Positions 6,531-12,295 of a stretch of 12,931 bases of DNA are shown piece after piece (positions within the stretch are counted from its first letter, which is position 1; each line of letters opens with the position of its first letter). The stretch comes from DATIYF01 sp035517775 (GTDB lineage: Bacteria; Acidobacteriota; Terriglobia; Terriglobales; Acidobacteriaceae). The stretch lies in NCBI GenBank assembly GCA_035517775.1, contig DATIYF010000057.1, positions 1 to 12,931 on the forward strand. Direction: 5' to 3'. Under the pieces are notes generated by a model, which saw only the letters and a program-made list of their open reading frames with translations, was not told the DNA's origin and made no database searches. The position numbers were made by a program, and so were the translations under genes.

Positions 6531-7346
6531 ATGCGGATCAAGTTCTGGGGCGTGCGTGGATCGGTCCCGGCTCCCCAGCCAGACAATATGCGCTATGGAG
6601 GTAATACCTCCTGCGTCGAAGTCCGCCTGAACGGCCGAGTTTATATTTTCGATTGCGGCACCGGGCTGCGGGTCCTGGGGAGCCAGCTGGTTCAGGAATT
6701 TCCCGGCCAGGAGCTGTTCGCCCACATCTTCGTCTCCCATTTTCACTGGGACCACATCCAGGGATTCCCATTCTTTGAGCCGCTCTACCGCCGGCAGAAC
6801 CAGTTTGTCTTTCATTGTTCCCGCCGCAGCCGCAGCCTGGAGCACGTGATGCAGGAGCAGATGTCCTCGCCCTACTTTCCGGTGGCGCTCACCGAGATGC
6901 AGGCTCAGCGCAAGTTTTGTGACATTGAGGAGGGCCGGCTCTCACTCGAGGACATGATGGTGCAGACCATCTGGCTGAACCACCCGCAGGGCTGCATGGG
7001 CTTCCGCCTGGAGACCAAAGAAGGCGTGTTCGTCTATGCGACTGACAATGAGCCGGGAGACCCCATCTTCGATCAGAACGTGCGCAAGCTGGCGGCCGGG
7101 GCCGATGTCTTAATCTACGACGCTCAATATCTGCCCGAGGAGTATGAAGCCCGCCGCCGCGGTTGGGGTCACAGCCACTGGCGGGAAGCCATCAATATCG
7201 TCATGGAAAGCGGCGCTAAGGAACTCGTGCTTTTTCATCATGATCCCGCCCACAATGATGCCTGCATTGACCGCGTAGTGCAGGAGGCCCGAAATTATTA
7301 CTCCCAGGTGCGGGCTGCCGCCGAGGGCATGGAAATAACAGTTTAA
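6531..7346 (+). CDS. Metallo-beta-lactamase-fold metallohydrolase (GVRGS/YGGNTSC family)
   Basis: This 271-residue protein begins MRIKFWGVRGSVPAPQ. ATG 6531 is preferred because GAGGG (6522-6526) lies 4 bases upstream and family similarity begins at residue 1; an in-frame TTG at 6465 would add 22 unlike residues. The metal site is readable: HFHWDH (70-75), H151 in LNHPQG, D172 in YATDNEPGD, GHSHW (213-217) and FHHDPAHND (235-243). YGGNTSCVEV (22-31) and FDCGTGLRVLG (40-50) are typical of a subgroup related to RNase Z/PhnP-like phosphodiesterases, often annotated only as MBL-fold hydrolases. A phosphodiester or cyclic-nucleotide substrate is plausible but not shown. There is no signal peptide, so it should be cytoplasmic. 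It is divergent from trpE and 181 bp upstream of the dehydrogenase gene, which has its own promoter. Confidence 0.88.
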   Translation: MRIKFWGVRGSVPAPQPDNMRYGGNTSCVEVRLNGRVYIFDCGTGLRVLGSQLVQEFPGQELFAHIFVSHFHWDHIQGFPFFEPLYRRQNQFVFHCSRRSRSLEHVMQEQMSSPYFPVALTEMQAQRKFCDIEEGRLSLEDMMVQTIWLNHPQGCMGFRLETKEGVFVYATDNEPGDPIFDQNVRKLAAGADVLIYDAQYLPEEYEARRRGWGHSHWREAINIVMESGAKELVLFHHDPAHNDACIDRVVQEARNYYSQVRAAAEGMEITV

Positions 7347-7414
7347 TCCCGGCTCCATAGAATCAGAGGATTACAATAGCGTGGAGCCCTTGACCGCTGG
7401 GGGCGGCGGCTGTC

Positions 7415-7443
7415 TTGCTCCATTCTGCTGCCCTGCTTATACT
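7415..7443 (+). promoter_or_regulatory. Sigma70-type promoter of the glutamate dehydrogenase gene
   Basis: TTGCTC (7415-7420) and TATACT (7438-7443) are separated by exactly 17 bp, with five of six -10 bases matching consensus. The predicted start near 7450 leaves a leader of about 78 bases. A second -10-like TACAAT (7372-7377) has no good -35. This promoter argues that translation begins at ATG 7528, not at the upstream in-frame GTG 7381. Confidence 0.55.
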
Positions 7444-7527
7444 CCAGTGGTTTGCCTTATTCCCCGGAAGCCCTTGCCGGTTTGGCCAGCATCCGATGAT
7501 CCAGCCTCCACCATTCGGAGATCCCCT

Positions 7528-8814
7528 ATGACGACCGAAGCCATTACCAAGAAAGTTGATCCGCCCGAGGCGGAGCTGACCCCCTGGGAGGAGCAGGCCG
7601 CCCGCTTTGACCTGGCGGCGCAGAAGCTCAACCTGGATGAAGGCCTTTGGAAGGTGTTGCGCTATCCCAACCGCGAGATCATTCTCCACATCCCGGTGGC
7701 CATGGATAACGGCAAGATTGAGGTCTTTACCGGCTATCGGGTGCAGCACTCGATTGCCCGCGGGCCCTCCAAGGGCGGCATTCGCTATGCCCCGGATGTA
7801 ACCCTGGATGAGGTTCGCGCTCTCGCCAGCTGGATGACCTGGAAGTGCGCCGTGGTGAATATCCCCTTTGGCGGGGCCAAAGGCGGCGTTATCTGCGATC
7901 CCCACAAGATGTCCATGGGCGAACTCGAGCGCATGACCCGCCGTTATACCGCTGAACTGGTTGAGTTCATCGGCCCCGAAAAAGACGTGCCCGCCCCTGA
8001 CGTAAATACCAACGAACAAATCATGGCCTGGATGATGGACACCTACTCCATGCACGTGCGCCAGACGGTCACGGCTGTGGTCACCGGCAAGCCCATCAAC
8101 ATTGGCGGCTCTCGCGGCCGCCGTGAGGCCACCGGCCGCGGCATCATGGTGGTCTGCGACGAGGCGGTGAAAAAACTGGGGATGACGCGCGACTCCACCC
8201 GGGTAATTGTGCAGGGCTTTGGCAATGTCGGTTCGAACGCCGCCCGGCTGATGGCCGCCGCCGGCTACAAGCTGATCGGGATTATTGAAGTGGATGGCGG
8301 CCTGTACAACAAGAACGGCATTAACGTGGAAGCCCTGTGGGAGTATCGCCAGCGCAACTCCACGGTGGAAGGATTCCCCGGCGCCGAGAAGATGGACCCC
8401 GATGAGTTGCTGCTCACGGAGTGCGACATTCTGATTCCCGCAGCCACCGAAAATCAGATCACCCGGCACAACGTGGACCGGGTGAAATGCCGAATTCTCG
8501 CCGAAGGCGCCAATGGCCCCACCACCGCCGCCGCCGACGAGGTTCTGGCCGAGAAGAAGGTCTTCGTGATCCCCGACATTCTGTGCAATGCCGGCGGAGT
8601 TACGACTTCCTACTTCGAGTGGGTGCAGGACCGCCAGGGCTACTTCTGGAAGGAATCAGCGGTGAACGAGCAGCTGGAATACATCATGCGGTCTTCGTTC
8701 GAAGATGTGGTCCGCTACGCCGAAACTCATGGCGTGAATAACCGCATCGCGGCCTACATGCTGGCCATTGACCGCGTGGCCTATAACATTCGCCAGCGCG
8801 GCTTCTACGCGTAG
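7528..8814 (+). CDS. gdhA: Glu/Leu/Phe/Val dehydrogenase, probably glutamate dehydrogenase
   Basis: This 428-residue protein has the usual length of hexameric glutamate dehydrogenases, which interconvert glutamate and 2-oxoglutarate plus ammonia with NAD(P). The N-terminal substrate domain holds GPSKGGIRY (79-87), K106 in WMTWKCAVV, the catalytic lysine K118 in PFGGAKGGV and the catalytic D158 in APDVNTN. The Rossmann domain has GFGNVGS (230-236), with an acidic patch EVDGG (254-258) after the second strand. That favours NAD over NADP, but only as inference. LAEGANGPTT and NAGGVTTSYFEWVQ are further family signatures. The start ATG 7528 has GGAG (7517-7520) 7 bases upstream. Extending to GTG 7381 would add 49 cysteine- and proline-rich residues foreign to the family. 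It is probably monocistronic, followed by the palindrome region. Confidence 0.95.
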   Translation: MTTEAITKKVDPPEAELTPWEEQAARFDLAAQKLNLDEGLWKVLRYPNREIILHIPVAMDNGKIEVFTGYRVQHSIARGPSKGGIRYAPDVTLDEVRALASWMTWKCAVVNIPFGGAKGGVICDPHKMSMGELERMTRRYTAELVEFIGPEKDVPAPDVNTNEQIMAWMMDTYSMHVRQTVTAVVTGKPINIGGSRGRREATGRGIMVVCDEAVKKLGMTRDSTRVIVQGFGNVGSNAARLMAAAGYKLIGIIEVDGGLYNKNGINVEALWEYRQRNSTVEGFPGAEKMDPDELLLTECDILIPAATENQITRHNVDRVKCRILAEGANGPTTAAADEVLAEKKVFVIPDILCNAGGVTTSYFEWVQDRQGYFWKESAVNEQLEYIMRSSFEDVVRYAETHGVNNRIAAYMLAIDRVAYNIRQRGFYA

Positions 8815-8853
8815 CGGGAAGCATGGCTGTCTGATAGAAGTGCTCTGTCCGTT

Positions 8854-8990
8854 GTGGAAGGGCACGGCTTCAGCCGTGCCGAAGAATTCGCGAATCTGAG
8901 GGGCGCGCCGATGCGGCGCAACCGGCTCAGGCGCTAAAGCGCTGGTGAAAAAGAAACGCATTTCGCGGCGCTGAAGCGTCACGCTTCCAC
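8854..8990. repeat. Composite palindromic (REP/BIME-like) intergenic element
   Basis: Inverted ends GTGGAAG (8854-8860) and CTTCCAC (8984-8990) enclose a run of palindromes: GGCACGGC/GCCGTGCC with loop TTCA (8861-8880); ATTCGCGAAT (8886-8895); GGCGCGCC (8902-8909); GCGCT/AGCGC (8931-8942); and GAAGCGT/ACGCTTC around one base (8973-8987). Such units resemble dispersed intergenic repeats I recall from Acidobacteriota genomes. No T-run follows the first hairpin, though it may still help end the dehydrogenase transcript. Outside this element the gap 8815-9080 shows no ORF of its own. Confidence 0.65.
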
Positions 8991-9080
8991 GGTAGATCAG
9001 GATTTTCATGGGCCCGCAACTTGTTCCTGCGCAGGGATGAGGGAAGGGCGGCGTCAAGCCATGGCCTTCCGGAGTTGCCA

Positions 9081-9377
9081 ATGCACACACGTGTTGCAGT
9101 CATCGCATGGGCCCTGGCCTTTGCGCTCACCTTGACGGTTTTCAGTGCCGCACAAAGCCGGCCTTCGAATTCATCTGCAGCCTCTGCGGCCTCGGCATCA
9201 ACCCATCCTTCCGCCGCTGAGATCGCTGCCGCCAAGGCCGCGGGCAAGGTCTGGGTCAACCTCAACACCGGCATCTACCACCGCGGCGGACGCTGGTACG
9301 GCAAGACCAAGAATGGCAAGTTCATGACCCTGGACGAAGCCAGGAAAGCCGGCTACAAGCCTGCCAAGCGAGATTGA
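9081..9377 (+). CDS. Small secreted protein with YH/WYGKTK module, function unknown
   Basis: This 98-residue protein starts at ATG 9081, with GGAG (9071-9074) 6 bases upstream. Residues 1-24 are a typical Sec signal peptide (R4, hydrophobic 5-21, likely cleavage after SAA). A Ser/Ala-rich linker (about 26-54) precedes a compact module at 57-96: VWVNLNTGIYHRGGRWYGKT, then KNGKFMTLDEARKAGYKPAK. The order of strand, YH, WYG and A-x-x-AGYxPA recalls the small Ada metal-binding-like fold found in secreted nuclease-associated proteins, but all cysteines are missing. I recognise the pattern as a recurring hypothetical exported protein and do not know its role. It is predicted periplasmic or extracellular. 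It sits after the palindrome cluster and ends 26 bp from the convergent gene. Confidence 0.75.
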   Translation: MHTRVAVIAWALAFALTLTVFSAAQSRPSNSSAASAASASTHPSAAEIAAAKAAGKVWVNLNTGIYHRGGRWYGKTKNGKFMTLDEARKAGYKPAKRD

Positions 9378-9403
9378 CTCGGTGACTCCGGTCTTCCTCC
9401 GCT

Positions 9404-9895
9404 TCACTGACGGTAAATTACTTTCCCGTGCCGCAGCGGAAAGTCGCGGCCAAGCAGACCCCCGATCACTGCCCCTCCGCCGCCGACCAGAAGCCCTAAG
9501 GTGACGCGGGCGTTGGCGTGGGTATCGCCGCTCCCGGCCGCGCCAATGGCGCCACCGATCCCTGCTCCAATGGCCGCGCCTAAGGCCATATTGGAGGCGT
9601 CGCTATGCTCCAGGCGCACCTCGCGGATTTTCCTCCGCTCGTAGGTGATCTCCGGCGGGATGAAGATTGCGCTGGCGCCATACAGCATGCGTACGCAGAA
9701 CAAACGCTGCTCGGTTGCCTTCTGAAAAAGGCAGCGGTTATGGAGAAAGAAATGGCCGTACTTTACCGAGATTGGCGTCCCGGCCGGCAGGCTTTTCACC
9801 GCCTGCCAGTCTCCCTTCTGGGCCTGGGCGCCGGGAGCACCGAGCAGGAACAACAGCAGGAGCAAGAGAGCGGTCAGCAATCGTGTTTGTCTCAT
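9404..9895 (-). CDS. Secreted glycine-zipper protein, function unknown
   Basis: This 163-residue protein runs from ATG 9895 to TGA 9406-9404. Residues 1-25 form a signal peptide with a leucine-rich core (6-18) and a likely AQA cleavage site. The mature part has a beta-rich segment (about 35-95) starting LPAGTPISVK, with two cysteines (C55, C67) that could form a disulfide. Next comes a glycine-zipper stretch (about 104-150: ALGAAIGAGIGGAIGAAG, then GLLVGGGGAVIGGLLG) of the kind that packs helices in or against membranes, and a short tail ending VIYRQ. No enzyme motif is seen; an envelope location is inferred. It lies 66 bp downstream of the GntR-type gene on the same strand, with a strong palindrome in between. 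No clear Shine-Dalgarno precedes its start. Confidence 0.75.
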   Translation of the reverse strand: MRQTRLLTALLLLLLFLLGAPGAQAQKGDWQAVKSLPAGTPISVKYGHFFLHNRCLFQKATEQRLFCVRMLYGASAIFIPPEITYERRKIREVRLEHSDASNMALGAAIGAGIGGAIGAAGSGDTHANARVTLGLLVGGGGAVIGGLLGRDFPLRHGKVIYRQ

Positions 9896-9938
9896 GCCGC
9901 GGATGTTAGGGCAGGAGCTAGACTCGGGGCGAAGCGCT

Positions 9939-9960
9939 GTGACACTTTCGCGAGTGTCAC
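9939..9960. promoter_or_regulatory. Perfect 8-bp-arm palindrome between GntR gene and secreted-protein gene
   Basis: GTGACACT (9939-9946) and AGTGTCAC (9953-9960) are exact inverted repeats around TTCGCG. The element starts one base past the GntR stop codon (9964-9962) and is centred about 55 bases upstream of the secreted-protein start. No U-run follows on the minus strand, so a rho-independent terminator is less convincing than an operator or an mRNA-processing hairpin. Binding by the adjacent GntR protein is inferred, not shown. Confidence 0.55.
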
Positions 9961-9961
9961 T

Positions 9962-10885
9962 TTACTTGGGCCCAAGGGGGGTGCGGACAAACTCTTCATA
10001 CCGCCGCAGCTCGGCCAGGCAGGATTCGGCAAGAAGTGAGAAAGCGATGGCTTTGCAGCCTTTAGGCAAGTCCCTGGCGGTGACCGAATCGCACACCACG
10101 GCCGCGGTCTGCTCCAGGCCGCGCTGCCATCTGGGCTTGCGCGTATCGCGAAACACCAGCCCTTCAGGCTGAAAGCCGGCGGCGGTCAGAATGGTGCGGG
10201 CAAGCTTCAGAAAATCGGGCCAGCTGGAAGCGACGCCGATCAGCGCCCCCGACGGGGCAGGCAGCCAGCCCGCCAGTGAAGTGGGTACGGAGCGCACCTG
10301 CAAGGTGAGCAGTTCGGTCCCGGCTGGCAGCAAGTCGCGCGCGGCTTTGGCCTTGTTGGGAAGCGCCGCCGGAACAGCTCCGGCCAGGCCTTCCGTATCC
10401 TGGCAAGCCTGCAGGCCGCAGCTCTTCACCGGAAAGCTCACGGCTTGCTGCATCTCGTGGGCCACAATCCGGCGCAGTTCTTCATCCGGCTCAATCAGCA
10501 GGAAGTGGTCTGGCGGCTGCATGGCCAGCCACTGGCGCAGGCGCGACTGCACCGCTGGCAGCGCAAGGCCCAGCCCGCGAGCGGAGCGCAGCAGATCGGC
10601 AATGAGCTGGTCGAGCGCAAAGGAAGCCGGAAGCGGCGCCTCCGGCTTGCTCTGGCATACATAGACTCCGCTGCCCCGGCGCCGCTCCACCCAGCGCTCG
10701 CTTTCGAGCTGCCGGTAGCCGGCGCTGATGGTGTTGGGATGCACGCGAAATCTTCGCGCCAGCTCACGCGTGCTGGGCAGGCGCTGGCCGGGCGGCAAGT
10801 CTCCGCTCAGAACGCCCAGAATCACCTGCGTGACCAACTGCTGCCGGAGACTGACCTCACTGCGGCGGGCAAACCATAGTTGCAT
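9962..10885 (-). CDS. GntR-family transcriptional regulator with unrecognised C-terminal domain
   Basis: The 307-residue protein from ATG 10885 starts MQLWFARRSEVSLRQQL. Residues 10-76 are a clear GntR winged helix: QLVTQVILGVLSGDLPPGQR, then LPSTRELARRFRVHPNTISA with recognition helix about 48-63, and the wing RRRGSGVYV. A helical linker follows (about 88-123), then an alpha/beta region (about 126-307) with FLLIEPDEELRR (128-139), SLAGWLPAPSGALIGV and VVCDSVTARDLP. It is not an aminotransferase domain, nor visibly a FadR or UTRA domain. It may be a receiver-like or periplasmic-binding-like sensor; that is inference. The frame stays open far upstream, but that part lies antisense to pgsA and is non-coding. 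No strong ribosome site precedes ATG 10885. TAAGAT (plus 10894-10899) just upstream would give an almost leaderless transcript. It is divergent from pgsA and followed by the secreted glycine-zipper gene. Confidence 0.82.
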   Translation of the reverse strand: MQLWFARRSEVSLRQQLVTQVILGVLSGDLPPGQRLPSTRELARRFRVHPNTISAGYRQLESERWVERRRGSGVYVCQSKPEAPLPASFALDQLIADLLRSARGLGLALPAVQSRLRQWLAMQPPDHFLLIEPDEELRRIVAHEMQQAVSFPVKSCGLQACQDTEGLAGAVPAALPNKAKAARDLLPAGTELLTLQVRSVPTSLAGWLPAPSGALIGVASSWPDFLKLARTILTAAGFQPEGLVFRDTRKPRWQRGLEQTAAVVCDSVTARDLPKGCKAIAFSLLAESCLAELRRYEEFVRTPLGPK

Positions 10886-11000
10886 GCGGCCACATCTTAA
10901 ACGCCAGGCCAGCTTTCCGCCTGCTGATTTCGAGGCTCCTTGCCGGCATCTTCGGGCGGAAAGGATGGCCTGAAGGTAGTCTGGACAAGGCCTTCTTTCG

Positions 11001-11030
11001 TTGCTTTCCAGCGGCTGAGAGGAGCATAAT
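11001..11030 (+). promoter_or_regulatory. Candidate sigma70-type promoter of pgsA
   Basis: TTGCTT (11001-11006) and CATAAT (11025-11030) are 18 bp apart, with five of six -10 bases matching. Transcription would start near 11037, about 26 bases before the GTG start of pgsA. Confidence 0.4.
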
Positions 11031-11051
11031 TTGGCTCGCTGGGGGCCAAAT
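11029..11051. promoter_or_regulatory. Inverted repeat over the pgsA transcription start, possible operator or leader hairpin
   Basis: ATTTGGC (11029-11035) and GCCAAAT (11045-11051) are exact inverted repeats, 9 bases apart. They begin at the last two bases of the candidate -10 and end 11 bases before the GTG. Bound protein would block initiation; as RNA it would form a hairpin near the start codon. Confidence 0.4.
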
Positions 11052-11062
11052 CGCCGCACGTT

Positions 11063-11713
11063 GTGAATCTGCCCAATTCCATCACGCTGACCCGCATTTT
11101 CAGCATTCCGGTGCTGATCTGGGTGCTCTCCACCAGCCGCTTTCCCAGCTCCAATGGCGAAAAGGAACTGCTGGCCTCGGCCCTGTTCATCGCGGCTTCG
11201 ATCACTGATGGCATTGACGGTTACCTGGCGCGCAAACGCGGCCAGATCACGACCATGGGCATGCTGCTGGATCCGCTGGCCGACAAACTGCTGATCGCGG
11301 CTGCTTTCATCACGCTGGTGCAGTTCAACCCCAGCCTGGTTCCGGCCTGGATGGCGGTGGTGATCATCGGGCGGGAATTTCTGGTCAGCGGCCTGCGCTC
11401 CATTGCCGCTTCCGAGGGCTTTACCATCGAAGCCAGCGATCTCGGTAAATTCAAAATGCTGGTGCAGATCGTTTCTGTGGTGGCGGTGATTCTCGACCAT
11501 CGCTGGAAGTTCTGGCCGGTTTACGGCAATTACATTTTCCCGGTGCACTGGATCGCATTCGTCGCCATCTGGTTCATGGTTTTCCTTTCCCTGGCCTCGG
11601 CCCTCGATTACTTTGTCGCTTTCTGGTCTAAGATTGATCGCCGGGTGGTGAAGCGCCGGCGGCGTGCCTTCGTCCTCAGCAGGCGGAGGAAGCACAATGT
11701 CCCCGCCACTTGA
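11063..11713 (+). CDS. pgsA: CDP-diacylglycerol--glycerol-3-phosphate 3-phosphatidyltransferase
   Basis: This membrane enzyme makes phosphatidylglycerol phosphate, committing CDP-diacylglycerol to phosphatidylglycerol and cardiolipin. The CDP-alcohol phosphotransferase signature is complete: D52 G53 xx A56 R57 (x8) G66 (x3) D70 (x3) D74, preceded by D49. The N-terminus MNLPNSITLTRI is typical, which supports the GTG start at 11063 although no good ribosome site is seen. Several hydrophobic segments (about 12-22, 36-47, 75-100, 130-142, 160-190) are expected membrane helices. At 216 residues it is somewhat long because of a very basic C-terminal tail (KIDRRVVKRRRRAFVLSRRR), probably cytosolic. 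That tail encodes the ribosome site and start of the AMMECR1 gene, which overlaps by 17 bp, so the two are probably translationally coupled. It is divergent from the GntR regulator. Confidence 0.93.
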   Translation: MNLPNSITLTRIFSIPVLIWVLSTSRFPSSNGEKELLASALFIAASITDGIDGYLARKRGQITTMGMLLDPLADKLLIAAAFITLVQFNPSLVPAWMAVVIIGREFLVSGLRSIAASEGFTIEASDLGKFKMLVQIVSVVAVILDHRWKFWPVYGNYIFPVHWIAFVAIWFMVFLSLASALDYFVAFWSKIDRRVVKRRRRAFVLSRRRKHNVPAT

Positions 11714-12293
11714 AAAACCGCTGCCCGCACCGGCCCATCCGCCCTCTGAAACGCCTGAATTTTCCTCTGAAGAGCGCCAAGCCCTGCTAAAGCTGGCGCG
11801 TGAGGCCATCGCCGCGGCCCTGGATAAGCGCGAAGCCGCGTTCGCTCCTCCCTCTCCTCATCTTGCCGCGCCGCGCGGCGCCTTCACCACCGTCTATTGC
11901 CGCGGCGAGTTGCGGGGATGCGTTGGATATGTGCTGCCCGTCGCCCCGCTGTACCGCACAATTGTCGAGACCGCCCGCGCGGCGGCCTTTGACGATCCGC
12001 GCTTTCCGCCCATCACCAGCGCGGAGCTGCCTCAGGTGGAGGTTTCTCTGAGCATTCTCTCGCCGCTTCAGCCGATCCAGGCTGAGGAGGTCGAAATCGG
12101 CCGCCACGGTTTGCTCATCACGATGGGCGGCCGCCGCGGCCTGCTGCTGCCCCAGGTTCCCCTCGAACATGGCTGGGATCGCATAACCTTCCTCGAGCAA
12201 ACCTGCCGCAAAGCCGGCCTGCCCCCCAACGCCTGGCGCGAAGGCGGCAAGCTGGAAGCTTTCACGGCCGAGGTGTTCGGAGAGAGGGAATAG
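11697..12293 (+). CDS. AMMECR1-domain protein (AmmeMemoRadiSam system protein A type)
   Basis: This 198-residue protein starts at ATG 11697, chosen because GGAGGA (11685-11690) lies 6 bases upstream; an upstream in-frame start at 11664 would add 11 residues inside pgsA. Residues 1-22 are a proline-rich leader. The AMMECR1 domain covers about 24-195, with the signature LRGCVG (72-77), FDDPRFPPI (99-107), VEVSLSILSPL and a C-terminal AFTAEVFGE. C75 in LRGCVG is the most obvious candidate functional residue. In many prokaryotes AMMECR1 is encoded with Memo and a radical-SAM protein; neither is in this window. Its biochemical role is not settled. The overlap with pgsA means shared expression, though a link to phospholipid synthesis is only inferred. 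It ends 2 bp from the stop of the convergent hydrolase gene. Confidence 0.9.
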   Translation: MSPPLEKPLPAPAHPPSETPEFSSEERQALLKLAREAIAAALDKREAAFAPPSPHLAAPRGAFTTVYCRGELRGCVGYVLPVAPLYRTIVETARAAAFDDPRFPPITSAELPQVEVSLSILSPLQPIQAEEVEIGRHGLLITMGGRRGLLLPQVPLEHGWDRITFLEQTCRKAGLPPNAWREGGKLEAFTAEVFGERE

Positions 12294-12295
12294 GC

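Noticed and set aside
7381..7527. 49-residue N-terminal extension of the dehydrogenase from GTG 7381
   Set aside because: It would begin upstream of the best promoter, has no family similarity, and ATG 7528 has a good ribosome site.
7363..8469. 368-codon open frame on the minus strand
   Set aside because: It is antisense to the glutamate dehydrogenase gene, with a His- and Gly-rich composition typical of reverse-read GC-rich codons.
8861..8880. CRISPR repeat or standard terminator
   Set aside because: It is a single hairpin with no regularly spaced copies and no following T-run; it fits the palindromic repeat cluster better.
10886..11809. N-terminal extension of the GntR frame to 615 codons
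   Set aside because: The extra part is antisense to pgsA and the start of the AMMECR1 gene, and GntR similarity begins only after the ATG at 10885.
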